This document shows, piece after piece, positions 45,334 to 57,570 of a DNA stretch of 64,000 nucleotides. The notes under the pieces were generated by a model. It worked only from the letters and a program-made list of their open reading frames with translations, was not told where the DNA came from and ran no database searches. The position numbers and the translations under genes are program-made. The DNA is from Labia minor (taxonomy: Eukaryota; Arthropoda; Insecta; Dermaptera; Spongiphoridae), in the NCBI GenBank assembly GCA_963082975.1, contig OY720345.1, positions 13,666,491 through 13,730,490 on the forward strand, given 5' to 3'. Every line of letters begins with the position of its first letter. Within the stretch, counting starts at the first letter, position 1.

Positions 45334-45589
45334 TTATATATAATAAATGTACTATATAATCTTTTTCTTTTCTTTCCGTTTATGTTAATTAAATATAATA
45401 TAATAATATTTATTATGTTATACTTATTTATATACCACATATGGTATGTCCAAATAACATGGTTAATTATAAAAATTATATAAAAAATTAATTAAATTCA
45501 AATTTAAATTAATAATAATCATAAATCATTGGTAAATAAATAATTTTATAGAATTTAAGTAATATAAATATATATTTTTTTATATAAAT

Positions 45590-46250
45590 TTGTATATTGA
45601 AGGGGTGGAAATGAGAAAAAACCTTTATCGGTCTTGTTTTAAATTACGCTTTGCATTCTCTCACTCTTTCCTCCTACTCTCCTCACCCTTTCAACCTCTT
45701 TCACCCCTTTCCCTCCGGCTTCTAAAATACAATTATACCATTATATTAGAAATTGTTGAATCTTTTTTTTTTTTTTTTTTTTGCTACATTCATGAATAAT
45801 GTCTTTTATTCATCTTGTAACTTCCTTTATACTTAAATACGTTGTTAAATAACAAAAGGCTGTCAAACAGAGAGAGAGAGAGAGAGAACGTTTTATATTC
45901 GAGTTGTGTTCACTCATTTTCTCTCTTTTTCTCACTCGTAGTAACGATTCCAACAAACCAATATAAAACTCCAGTCGACAATTTTCATTTTGTCTTCGTT
46001 TCACTCATTCCACACTCATTCCTCCCTCCCACACCACCATCAACCAACCTCCATCATGAGCACAGAACGAGGAGGAAGAGGAGATTCATTTCATATCCTC
46101 CTCCTTTTTTCATATTATTTATTCTTTTTTCTCTCTATCTATCTCTTTTTTTTTTGTATGCCTCTCTGTTACCCACTATCTATCTACTCTTCTCTTTTCA
46201 ATCGATACAAAAGTCCAGAACAAAATTGCAAAATAGAAAACAAACAAACA
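45590..46250. promoter_or_regulatory. Candidate regulatory island 14 (pyrimidine-rich)
   Basis: C/T-rich blocks at 45650-45725 and 45905-46200, (GA)n at 45870-45888 and a T-run at 45763-45782. Frames of 102-138 codons are translations of pyrimidine tracts. Weak support for function. Confidence 0.25.
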
Positions 46251-46323
46251 AAAAATAAATATAAAAAAATTAATCAATTGAAAATTCACATTTACTAGAG
46301 ATAAAAATTTATATATATATATA

Positions 46324-46510
46324 CAGTGGCGTAGCGTGATCTATTATGTTTGGGGGGGGGGGGGCACGAGGTGGTCCGGGGGTCTCAGAACGTTTAGAGT
46401 AAACTTTTACGTAATTTAAATATGTTTTTTTTTTCTTTTGGGTTATCAGTTACAAAACTAATCACTTTTAAATTTATTTTTTGCACAATTTTTTTTGCAC
46501 AACGCCACTG
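46324..46510. mobile_element. hAT-like MITE
   Basis: The ends are CAGTGGCGTAGCG and ACAACGCCACTG, and it is inserted in a TA repeat so that TATATATA flanks both sides. It has an internal G-run at 46351-46363. 187 bp, non-coding. Confidence 0.75.
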
Positions 46511-47515
46511 TATATATATATATATATATGCTTATATTCGAGGGGAAGAAAATATATTATATATTATATTCTATTATAAATATTTTTTTTCTTTTTTGTT
46601 TTTCATAATATATTTCTTCTCGAGAACTGAAAGCAATCTATCTACCCAATTTACAAGTTTTTAACCGCAGTATCCAATTTTCTTTAGCCATCTCTATTCT
46701 ATGAGTCACTCATTCTCTTCCAGTTCAATACTAAAATAAATAAGTAATCACCTTCTTTGAAATATTAAAACACATTAAATGTATTTTATTTTTATTGTTT
46801 TAAATGTGTTCCTATATCCGTTTAAATTAGTAAAATGGTTAATTTTTCATTTCGAATTTAATAAATAAATAAGTTGAGTGGATGAAGATTGTGGTTTAGA
46901 TTTTATAATGCCTATATAACACTAAGAAACTGTTTTTTATTGTGAGATAAGAGGGATTGGAGAGGTGGACTAGGCACCAAGATGGCCATGTGATAAAACT
47001 ACCCTTTAAATAAAAAAACAAATCAATTTTTGTCTTTCTTTATTTTTATTTTAATTTGTCTTTAGAAATAAATTTAAAGTGAATAAAATACTAAAAAAAA
47101 ATGAAAATGTACTTTGAATTTAAAAATTAAAATTTGGAGCAAATAATTTATAATTGTTTGATAAAAAAAAAATAAATTAATACATGCAAATCTATAAGTT
47201 GTAAGTTTAAAATTCAAGAAATCAGCTTGTTTCTCTTTTTAAATCATTTTTGAATTAATTTTCAAGTTCAGTTAAGCCCAAATATATATATAAGTACCAT
47301 GTAGAGTGTAGAACATAAAAATACAAATTTAATTGGATTGGAATAGTATATTTCGTTTAAATATTTTACACAAAAATATATTCAAATATAACAGTCAATT
47401 GGATGATTTTTTTTTCTCGTCAAGTCGAATTAAATTTTAAATATTTGACAAATGATTATTAATGGCATGGATTTTAAAAATAAGACCACACAGATCTCGA
47501 AAATACATTCACTAA
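46511..47515. other. AT-rich intergenic DNA
   Basis: One small patch at 46945-47000 contains CAAGATGGCCATGTG (YY1/PHO-like GGCCAT). The rest is featureless A/T. Confidence 0.5.
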
Positions 47516-47519
47516 ATAA

Positions 47520-47770
47520 ATCCTATTTTCTTTCTCATTTAATAATAAGCATAAGAGAGAGAGAGAGAGAGAGAAAGAGAGAATGGAAACATTATCCTGA
47601 TGTCTAATCCCAAATTAATGCCAGTCTATAATTCTAAGTTGTCTTTTTATGTATTAAAAGAGTGAGAGAGAGAGAGAGAGAGAAAGAAGTGTAAAACTCG
47701 ACCAAAGCCATTCCAGTATCTTTCTATTCATAATTAATTGAATTTAATGGAGGGGACAGGTGGATTGTGA
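47520..47770. promoter_or_regulatory. Candidate regulatory island 15 (two GA tracts)
   Basis: (GA)n at 47554-47581 and 47661-47686 bracket a short unique segment. Possible GAGA-factor binding; function inferred. Confidence 0.25.
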
Positions 47771-48425
47771 GATTTGCCTTTTCAACTGCTCCCTTAAAGG
47801 GTAAATCAATCGTGATTTTAACCTTTTGTTTCAAATGCATGTAATTATATTAATAAACGGTTCTACAATTACAATTCATTCGAAATAGAAAGGAAAAAAA
47901 AAAAAATCAAAAACAAAGAATAAAAGGACCGAAGAAGATGAATTCGAACTCACTGATGGTGGAGATACCACAAGGATTTAATTAAAATATCCGGTTATTC
48001 AAGCATGTAGGTAGGACATTCCGAAAAATATAGAAACAAAAACAGAAACAGAAAATTTATAATGTAATCAGATAAATAATATGAACTAAAAAAAAAAAAA
48101 TTTAAAATGTAATTTAAAAAAAAAATTAATTAGAATTGTAAATATTAAATGTAAATAATCAGATTTAAAAATTAATTAATTATGAATCAATTTGTGTGAC
48201 TTGACGTTTATTATTATTTAATTAAATTATTATTTTAATAATTTAATTATTTTTTTTTTATACTTTTATTTTAATTAATAGATTTATATTATTTAAATAT
48301 AATATAAATTATTTTCTTATTATTATTATTTTTTTTTTTTAATTATTTTATATTTACAAGTTTTATATAATACATCGATCATATCTGATATATATATAAT
48401 ATATATTAAGAAAATTCTTTCATCT
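47771..48425. other. AT-rich intergenic DNA
   Basis: No supported feature. Confidence 0.5.
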
Positions 48426-48429
48426 TTTT

Positions 48430-48437
48430 ATTATTAG

Positions 48438-48470
<33 letters not shown>

Positions 48471-49135
48471 ATGTGTGTGTATGTGTGTGTCAACAAACTT
48501 TGAGCGAGAAAAACGATAGCCATAGAGAGAGAGAGAAAGAGATAGAGATAGAGAGAGAGAGAAAAAAAGAAATGGGGGAGCAATGTGGGTGGATGAGGGT
48601 GGCGGATGGGTATAAAAAAAAACGATAGCACAGGGAGAGAGAGAAAGATAGAGGATATGGACGACGCCATTTTGCCTTCTTTTTCGGAGCTTGTCGATGT
48701 ATATGTATTTTTTTTTTACTCTCTCATCTCTCTGTATCAGTAAATGTGTGTATGTGTGTGTTGTATTGGACACACCCATTCAAAGTCCGCCATATTGGAA
48801 AAGACGAGGCGAAATAAAATACAAAAAAAAAAAAAAATTAACTCGGGAAGAGAGAAAGAGAAAAAAAATAAACGAGGGGGTTGGAATAAGCGAGAGATGA
48901 AAGAGATGGAGAAATTGCGATTGAACCTTATCCATTCTCCCTCCCACTCTCTGACATACAGTCTAATATATATATATATATATATATATCCTTCACTGAA
49001 TCATTTTTTTATTCAATTTAATAAAAAAAAGGTATTATTATTTCAAGAGTCGAACAAAAGTTTGGCTAGTAGAGTTGCATACCCTCCAGGGGTGCTTTCA
49101 TCGTTTTTGAGATTTTGCCTTGGATAAAGAAGAAG
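48430..49135. promoter_or_regulatory. Candidate regulatory island 16 (GA tracts, YY1/PHO-like sites)
   Basis: (TA)n(TG)n at 48438-48490 and GA tracts at 48523-48563. GCCATTTTG (48666) and CCGCCATATTGG (48787) are close to the YY1/PHO consensus. A second purine tract (48850-48910) and (TA)n at 48966-48989 follow. The 49040-49130 end has balanced composition. Frames up to 127 codons on both strands are low-complexity. Confidence 0.4.
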
Positions 49136-49480
49136 ACCTTGAGTTGAATATTAGATATATATATTCATTTTCTATTCTACATCATGAAAATTTTTCATTC
49201 TAAATTTATTATATTCTATATATACAATAATAATAGTAATAATAATGAATTCGGCTTACTTACTCAACGAGCTAGAGAAGGTCTCATTATTTTAAGTTTC
49301 TCAATATTAGATTTTATAATTTCATTTGATTTATTATAGCAAATTTTATTGACAAATGATTGAATTTATTTATTATTACTACTTATATTTAAGAAATCAT
49401 TTTCAGAAAAAATCAATTTCATTAAAAGATAAACAATATTCAGGATACGTTAATTTCAAATATAAATTCAAATATACGAG
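49136..49480. other. AT-rich intergenic DNA
   Basis: No supported feature. Confidence 0.5.
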
Positions 49481-49484
49481 GTGT

Positions 49485-49880
49485 GTCTAAAAAGTTCGAT
49501 GAATGATATGATACAAACATAAAAAGAGAATGTTAATTGTAAATACCTTTATTGACCTTCAAAATACTCTCCACTTGCCACAACACACTTCTGATAACGT
49601 TCGTATAACGCTTGAAAACTGTTGGAGAAGTTTTGATGTCAAATCGTTCTCAGAGTAATTTCTTTATAATATCGTTCTCAGAATAGCCGTCACAACGTTC
49701 AGGCAGGCAATCCACAAGCAAGACACTAGAAAACACTGAACGTGTACGAGAGATGCTAACAAAAGATCGGCAATTGACTCTGCGACTATTAGCTGAAGAA
49801 TTTATGTAGTGTTTTCTGGTGGATTGCCTGCCTGAACGTTGTGACGACTACTCTGAGAACGATATTAAAAAGAAATTACT
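49485..49880. mobile_element. Rearranged (folded-back) mariner fragment
   Basis: It starts with a mariner-like end, TACGAGGTGTGTCTAAAAAG. Two inverted arms, 49657-49739 and 49806-49877, share TTCAGGCAGGCAATCCAC and flanking sequence. Between them the plus strand encodes TERVREMLTKDRQLTLRLLA, the second helix-turn-helix/linker region of a mariner transposase. No second terminal repeat was found. The right arm lacks about 14 bp present in the left. A mariner copy therefore appears to have been partly duplicated in inverse orientation. Confidence 0.7.
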
Positions 49881-50078
49881 TTTAAAAATACATAATCATT
49901 GTTTTGATTTTTCCACTTTATATAATATTTATGGTAACATGTGAGAATGTTGACAATCTATTATAATAGATGATAGGATTGGATTTGATGACATAAAAGT
50001 ACTGTTAAAAATATTTTAAATTAATTGTTTTAGTTTTCTTCAGAATGCACTTTTTATCATTTAAAGATATCTAAGAGA

Positions 50079-50130
<52 letters not shown>

Positions 50131-50237
50131 ACGTAGATTATGATATATAATAGTTGTTATTAAAGCACCATTCCCCTCCTTGCTCTCTCTTTCTCACTCC
50201 CTGTTAAACATCTATATCTATCTGTAGCTATATAATA
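49881..50237. other. AT-rich DNA with a long (AT)n
   Basis: A perfect AT run at 50081-50128. No gene. Confidence 0.7.
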
Positions 50238-50245
50238 GTATATAA

Positions 50246-50689
50246 CAGAGGTTCTTAAACTGTGGTCCGCGGACCCCTGGGGGTCCGCGAAGCCTTTACT
50301 GGGGGTCCGCAAAGCCATCGTACAGGTGCACGAGAAAATGATGAGTCAGTTAAAACTTTATTTAATATAAAAGGAGCGATAGCATGGCTTTGTGAGGAAA
50401 CAGAGATCAAATACCCAAATTCAACGAAATGTGCAAGAAAATTATTGCTACCGTTTCCATCTTCATATTTAGCTGAATTTTCTAATAAAATCTGTTCTAC
50501 AATATGCAAAAAAATCGTTATTCACCAATCACTGTTAGAAATATTCACCATATATCCTTGTTCTTATGAGATCTTAAGCCAGAAATTAACTAATAAAATG
50601 ACGTAAAGTACCTAAAGTTGGGATGGGGTCCGTCAAAAAAAATTTTCTCAAGTGGGGGTCCGCGGAGTACATAAGTTTAAGAACCTCTG
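50246..50689 (+). mobile_element. Internally deleted hAT element
   Basis: The ends are CAGAGGTTCTTAAACTGTGG and TAAGTTTAAGAACCTCTG. The exact 8 bp duplication GTATATAA lies at 50238-50245 and 50690-50697. Subterminal GGTCCGCGGACC and GGGGGTCCGCG motifs occur at both ends. It retains part of the transposase. Confidence 0.9.
50340..50606 (+). pseudogene. hAT transposase C-terminal remnant
   Basis: The open frame contains IKYPNSTKCARKLLLPFPSS followed by YLAEFSNKICST, which matches the hAT C-terminal dimerisation region (family pattern YPNL..A..LLPF.(S/T)(S/T)YLCE..FS). Downstream sequence diverges, and the expected K.K.R.RL block is not recognisable. The catalytic core and zinc finger are absent, as the 444 bp element length requires. 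Its sequence differs from the hAT fragment at 11 kb, so it represents a separate hAT lineage. Non-functional. Confidence 0.7.
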
Positions 50690-50697
50690 GTATATAA

Positions 50698-51030
50698 TAT
50701 AATGGAGGGAAAAAGATGTTTCAAAAGGATCTAATCCTTTCTCTCTTTATGTCTATTTACTGATAATTCTAAAAACAAAATAATAAACTTTTTGATAAAT
50801 AAAAATTCGTAAATCTTAGGATTAAGTGTTGAGAATATCTTCTTAAATTGTTCACTCATATAAAAAAGATTATGACTTCATTTTTTTATGATCTTTTTGT
50901 TTTTATCGTTATTTTTATCCTTCAATGGATACCTTCTTTAATTTCGATTAACAAATTATTATTATTATTATTATTATTATTATTTATATAAATAGCATAT
51001 AATAGTGACTTGTTAATTATTAATGATTCC
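50698..51030. other. AT-rich intergenic DNA
   Basis: (ATT)n at 50956-50983. No gene. Confidence 0.55.
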
Positions 51031-51034
51031 TGGT

Positions 51035-51420
51035 AGCTGATTGATTGTCCATTAAATTGATCCCATTAAAGGGGGGGTGGGGGGGTCCCTCTAAAATCAC
51101 ACGGGGCTTTCGATCAGACCAATCCGCACCCAGCTGCTTCGGCATTGGCTGATCGGACCCTCTTCGACAATCGATACAGCCAGGCCCCACCCACGTCAGA
51201 TAAAAAGAGGGACGACGTTCCGGTAACCCCTTTGATAAAAAAAAAAAAAAAAAAAAAAAAAGCGAAGAGGATAAACAGGCAGACGCCGATGATGGGACAG
51301 GCGCAAGAGACGAGAAACCAATCAAAAACTAAGGCCTCCCTCTGGGACTGCAGAGTAGAAGGCTACACGAATTCTAAAACTCTCCCCTCCACCCACCCAC
51401 TCTACCATTGATTTTTTTTT
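51035..51420. promoter_or_regulatory. Candidate regulatory island 17 (CCAAT boxes)
   Basis: A G-run (51071-51085), GACCAATCC (51117), ATTGGCTGATC (51144), CCCCACCCACGTCAG (51185), an A-run (51237-51260) and AAACCAATCAAAAAC (51315). There are at least three CCAAT boxes, in both orientations. Frames of 88-101 codons overlap on opposite strands and contain poly-K or poly-F, so they are not accepted as genes. Confidence 0.35.
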
Positions 51421-53954
51421 ATCCTCCGCTTAATAAATTAAATATAAAACATACCATAAAAATATAAAATATAATCAAGCTCGATTCTAGATTTAATAAA
51501 ATACAAAATTGAGGTTTATCCATGATAATGCTTACTCAAATATACTCGCATATTAATAAAATATTTAACTCTGAGTACATTTCTATGACATATTGTATGT
51601 CCACAACCGTAACTCATTTTTATTTAAAGTAGAATAATAAGCTTAAATATATAGCAAATAATTAAAAAAAAAAAAAAAAAAAATTCACGAAAACAACACC
51701 AAAATTTGTTCTAAAAATTAATTTAATATAAAAATTAAGAAAGAATAATATTTTAGTGAGTTTTTTTTTTAACATCTAAATTCAGATATTTGGGATCAAA
51801 ATTATGTAATAATCTGTCTCTCTCCATTTTGTATTACAAATTACAAATATTTCAATTATTTTTTGTCACTTGCGTTACTTTCTCTCTCATTCCAGATATT
51901 AGAAAAATAGATTACCCTGAATGTGTCAATTCTCAATAAAAAGTTTTAAATTAGAGATTATGCATATTAGGATAAAATATATATTTAAATTCCAAATACA
52001 TAATTATATACCATATATCAGATTAAAAATCATTTATTTTATTTTTTGATATTAATTTTAGCTTAAACTTTGCTTAACCTGAATGATTTCACTGAATATT
52101 TTCCACATAATTAATGAACAAAAGAAATATTCTTTAATAATTATTTTTTATTCTTTAATTACAAAAAAAAAAAAAAATAATTGAAATTATATTAAATAAT
52201 CAAAAAGAAAAAAAAATAAAGTTATAAATTAATTTATTTATTTATTTATTGAAAATATATTTTTTAAATAATTTTATAACAAATTAATTGAATTAAAAAA
52301 CAACACTCTTGCATGTAATTTTATACTTAAATTTTAATTAACTTCCAATTGACCGAATGATTATAAATTTAGTGATTCTAAAAATAAAAAAGAACATATT
52401 ATTGATAAACAGTATATTGTCTAATTCACTATAAATCATCAATTGAAATTATTAATTTAAAATACCGATTTGAATAAATACTTTAATGAGTGATAATGTT
52501 TTTGTTATGGAGAATTAATTTTGTTATCTAATACCAAGTTTTCACTTTATGACCATGCAATTTGAAGGAATAATATTCTTTCATATTTAGTAAAAAGTGT
52601 TAGTAAAAAATACAAAACTTACAACAGTATTTTCAACGATCATTCAGTCATTATTATTTTATTGAATTCAATTCAATTATTATTTTAAATAAATGAAAAT
52701 TTTTATTTGAAAAAATTAAATATATATATAAAATCTACTTCATATAATTTCACCTTATATATTTTATTACAATTTAAAAAAGGATTTCGAAATTCATTTC
52801 ATTACTAAAATGTAGAAATTAAGATATTAAATATATAAAAAAAATAAAATAAAATAAAATAAAGAAGGGCATTACTCCAGTAAAAATTAATAAGTAATAA
52901 AAACATCAATGGTTGAATATATCGTTAATAATTTAAAAAAAATATATCATTATCAAATAAGTATGCCTGTTCAAATTTAATAAAGAATGAAATGAGAAAA
53001 AGTGTTCCTCTCAAGGCAGAGAAAAATATATTTTATAAAATATTGATATATTTTTTCAATATTTATATCTATTATCAACAAGTTTTAATGTTTTTATCAC
53101 TTATCCTTGCTAGGATCAAGATTTTCTCATATATTTTATTTTGTTATATTAAAATTTAATAAGTAATTAAATTTATTTTTATGATTTCTAAAAAAATGAG
53201 AAAAAAACCGAACGAATTTAAAAAAACAAACTTAATTACTATTGAATGTTATTTAAAAGTTAAGTTTCTACATTATTAAAGAATAATGCATAGCCATTAC
53301 CTTCTTTCTGTACGTCGATTATAACGTGGCTTGAATATTATGTTCTCTAAAATTGCTACAATTTCTTGTTTATACACTTCAGTGACCTCCTTTGTGGATT
53401 GTGGTTCATTACTTATCACATGTCACAAGAAATTTTTGACAGAATCTTTTCTTAAGTAATGGAAGATTTGGGTTTGAGTACTAAACATTATATTTATTTT
53501 TTAAGTTCAACAGAACAAAATCGAAGATAGAAAAATCGGCGAAGGCATATCCTCTATGTTTTGGGATCAACTACTATAGTAGAGCGAGGGATATTTTAGC
53601 AAAGCGTAAATTCATTAATTTCAGGATAAATTGTTATTTAGGCAGCCAAAAAATGTCCTTAACATGTCAACATAACAATGGAAATTCATAGTCTTACAGA
53701 AATTCCAAGCAGTGATAAAAAATAAAATATATATAATATATTGGCATATGGAAGGTACTCGTATATGTTATTCTTTATTTGCCCAAAAAATATAAATTTA
53801 AAATAAAATCCATTTTTGGAGTAATAAAGTTTAAAAAAGTTGTCCGTTTCTCTGACGAAACATGTCCCTAATTTATTTCTTAAATTTTCGTAATTATTTT
53901 AAACATGATAAAAAATTAGTATAGTAATAACCATTAAAATTAATACATTATAGA
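51421..53954. other. AT-rich intergenic DNA, one unidentified patch
   Basis: Low-complexity A/T throughout except about 53290-53700. That patch has more balanced composition (CTTCAGTGACCTCCTTTGTG, GATCAACTACTATAGTAGAG) and may be an old degraded repeat. I could not assign it. Confidence 0.5.
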
Positions 53955-54560
53955 TTTTCACTATCTCGCCAGAGATAGTATTGCGATCAGGAAAATTTTC
54001 GATTTCGAGATTTTGATGTTTTTATATGTTTTCAAGGTCTCAGTCATTTTCACTAAGGTTGAGAAAAATGTCTGTTGGTATGTGGACAAGATTTCGCTAA
54101 AACGGTTTGAGCTAGAATAATGAAATTTGGTATACGGGCATTATTCAAAATTCGTAGTTTTCTATCAACTTTTGATAAATGTAAATCACCTGGAAGTGGG
54201 TCATTGCCTACCACGTTTTGATTTTTTTTTCCTCTAAAGTGACAGTAAAAATAAAGCTATATGTTTGATAATTTTACAAATGATTAAAAATTGTATAAAA
54301 CTGCTAAATATAGAATTTCAGCTTGATTGAATCGCTGAAAGTACCGGAATTAATTTTTCTAACCCGTCTGTAAATCACGTGCCAGCGCGTAACTTGATGC
54401 CATCAACAAAGAGCCAAATTCGAACTGGTTTAATAAATATTATTTATTAATTTTAATTTATCATTTATAATTAATTTAATTTAATTTAAATATAATATAT
54501 GTGTTAATTAATCCAATTCAAATTTGCGAGATAGTCGAGTGGAGACACTCCAGATTTATT
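53955..54560 (+). mobile_element. Family A element, copy A7
   Basis: ACTATCTCGCCAGAGATAGT at 53960 and GCGAGATAGTCGAGTGGAGA with CACTCCAG to 54553. Both inverted repeats and the 3' hairpin are present. The central microsatellite is almost absent (TGTTGGTATGTGG), so the tract length varies widely among copies. CACGTG is not kept. Confidence 0.85.
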
Positions 54561-55467
54561 ATTTCTGTTAAAAATATCTAAACATTTAACTAAAAATTAA
54601 AGAATATATTTTTTTTGCAATTTTACACAAATTCAATGGAAAACTTTATTGAAATATTAAATTTATATAAAACGAAAATTACTTTAATAAATCATAGAAT
54701 AATATAATTTGATTATTTTTTTATGTAATATTTACTGTATATTACTTTTATTAAAAATCAGTAAATATTCTTAACTTCTTTATTATTTTATGTATGAAAA
54801 ATACATATATAATAAACTGTGAACTTTTTTTTTGTCGTTTTACAAGTTCAAACGTTTAAAATCGATGCGGTTAACAACTTAAAGAGATATTATCGTTACA
54901 GGTATCACATATATAGAATGAAGAGAAGACTCTTTGACTTGCTCCCTTCGTCTTTGTGTCAAAGAATATTATTAATATTCTTCTCATAAGAATATAGAAT
55001 ATAGATAATCGGAAAATTCCTTTTCCTTTATATAACAATAATAATAATATTATTATTATTAATAATAATACATCATCTCTAATATATATTTACCATAATT
55101 TTAATTCTAATAATAAAAAGATAAGCCGTATAAAAGAATTTTTGATATTGAACAAAAATTCAATATAATTATAAAGAAAAATATATGAAATGAAGATGGA
55201 GAGAATTTAATTTTTTTTTATTTCCTTAAAATATTAAAAAATAATTATAACTTAAATCAAATAAAATTTTTATAAAAATGAAAATAAAATAATAATACAT
55301 TAAATTATTATTATTATTATTATAAAATATTTATATATATATATAAGATTTATGTAAGTATAAATTATTAGAAAAGGGTTAGATATGTAGATAAATAACT
55401 TTATCGAAAAAGAATAGTAAAATGTTTTGAAGAAGTTTTAAAAATATAATATATTATTATATCTTTA
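54561..55467. other. AT-rich intergenic DNA
   Basis: (ATT/AAT)n near 55025-55070. No gene. Confidence 0.5.
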
Positions 55468-56070
55468 AATTAGCTGGAGTGTCTCCACTCGACTATCTTG
55501 CAATTTGAATTGGATTAAATAACATAATATATTATATTTAAATTAAATTTAATAATTATAAATTATAAATAATAAATATTAAACCAGCGCATGTTTGGCT
55601 TTTTATTGATGGCACCATGGCACGTGTTGGCACGTGAGATTTGCAGTGTTAAAAAATTAATTCTGGTACTTTCAGTGATTCAGTCAAGCTGAAAAACTAT
55701 ATATAGCAGTTTTATACAATTATTAATCATGTGAAAAATTATCAAACATATATCTTTATTTTTACGGTCACTTTAGAGGAAAAAAAATCGAAACGTTGTA
55801 CGTAATGACCCTCTTCCGGTTGAGCTACATTTCTCAAAAGTTGATAGAAAACTACGAATTTTGAATAATGCCCATGTGCTAAATTTCATCATTCTAGCTC
55901 AAACCGTTTTTCCGTAATCTTGGTTATATACATACACATACACACACACAGACATTTTTCTCAACCTTAGTGAAAATGATTCAGGAACCTTCAAAACGTA
56001 TAAAAACATCAAAATCTCAACATCGAAAATTTTCGTGATCGCAATACTATCTCTTACGAGATAGTAAAAA
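55468..56070 (-). mobile_element. Family A element, copy A8
   Basis: CTGGAGTGTCTCCACTCGAC starts at 55474. The far end is ACTATCTCTTACGAGATAGT (56046-56065) plus an A-run. (CA)n lies at 55935-55950 and CACGTG at 55621. Close to A2 and A3. It lies less than 1 kb from A7 in the opposite orientation, making an inverted pair. Confidence 0.86.
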
Positions 56071-57414
56071 TAGATAATTATGTTATTAAAGGGAATTTAT
56101 TTCCTTAGAATTTTGTTACTTACTCAGTTTGAATTGAGATGAACAGTAAGTAAGTGAGTAACATTACATTAGTGTTGTAATTGTCAATGCATCTTTTATA
56201 GACAAGCAGGAAGTCCACTACTAATGAAAATTAACATTTAATGAATAATCAACAAAATAATCAATTAAACTTTATAAATATCAGTTACAGAAATAAATAA
56301 ATTTAATTAAATTGAATAATTAAAAAAATATCCATAATTATTAATTTAAATAATTAATTAAGAATAATTAATTTATATATCTTGAAAAATATATTAACCA
56401 ATTAAATAATTAGATGCGAAGCTCAGTGGCAAAATATTGAACTAGCACTTATATATTTTAAAATATTATTTGAAATAATTAAATTAATGGGTTGTAATTA
56501 TTTTATTTCAATTACGTACTATATAATTCATTAATTAGTTTTTAAAGATTATTTCTAATTTTTAAAATTATCTCCTGATAATTGTTAACGTTTAGTTAGA
56601 TTTTTATAATAAAAGTTTTCTAAAATATCTTATAAAATATTATAATAATTAATTATAATAACAAAAAAAAAAATTATAAAAATTTTATAATCTAATGTTT
56701 AGATACCGGTATATTTTAATAACTACATTTAATTTTTTTAGGTATCTATCAAATTTAATATTTTAATATCCATTGCCTATATTTTTAAATTTTACTTAAA
56801 AAAGATACGAGTATCAATTTTTTATCTAATTTTAATTTTTATTTTAATTTTTATGTATCTAATTAAAACTATAAGAAGGAAATGATTAATGAAATATGTT
56901 TCCCTCACACAGTGATTAAGTAATTTTAATTGTAATTTTTTAATTTTCAATTTGTATTAATTAATGATCAAAAAAGAAATATATGGAGTGAATAAGTCAA
57001 ATATTTATTTATTCTTTGTCTTTTAAGATGAGAATGTTTTTGAATATGTTTTTTTTTTACCTTATAAAATATTTTCGAAATTTTCAATTTATGTGACTAA
57101 TTTTTCACTTTTTAAGTATTTTTCTCCATTTTTTTAAAGAAATTCTTTAAAAGTGGTTAAGTCTTGATAAAAGTATGCTGAATATTGTATCATGCTTAAG
57201 TTTTATTTATCCACCCATCATGGCCCTTACTCACATCCCTCTTCCATTTACATAGTTTTTTTTTGTTTAATAGAGTATAAATTATTATGAATAAAAAACA
57301 AAAAAGTTTAACATGTTGTAGGTATTTTGAAAAATTTAAAAGAAAAAATATTTACTATTTTTGAACAATTATTATTTTTGAGAACATGAATTTGAATTGT
57401 AAATCAAATCGACA
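56071..57414. other. AT-rich intergenic DNA
   Basis: No supported feature. Confidence 0.55.
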
Positions 57415-57570
57415 TTATTTTATGCAAAGGTTGACTTTATCCTTGGTTGGGATGGAGATAAATGAGGAGAATAAGTGTGGATGGTGTGGGGTAGGGATGG
57501 GGGGGGAAATGTAAGGAACTGGACCCTGGGGCGCATTTGACCTTTTCCTTTATTTAGTAAAATATCACCT
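57415..57570. promoter_or_regulatory. Small candidate island 18 (G-rich)
   Basis: A G-rich stretch with GGTGTGGGGTAGGGATGGGG and GGACCCTGGGGCGC. Weak inference. Confidence 0.2.

Noticed and set aside
48744..49127. 127-codon frame beginning with MCVCVC
   Set aside because: It starts in a TG microsatellite and continues through a purine tract, with no recognisable protein.
50255..50509. 84-codon minus-strand frame inside the hAT element
   Set aside because: It is antisense to the hAT transposase remnant and has no matching domain.
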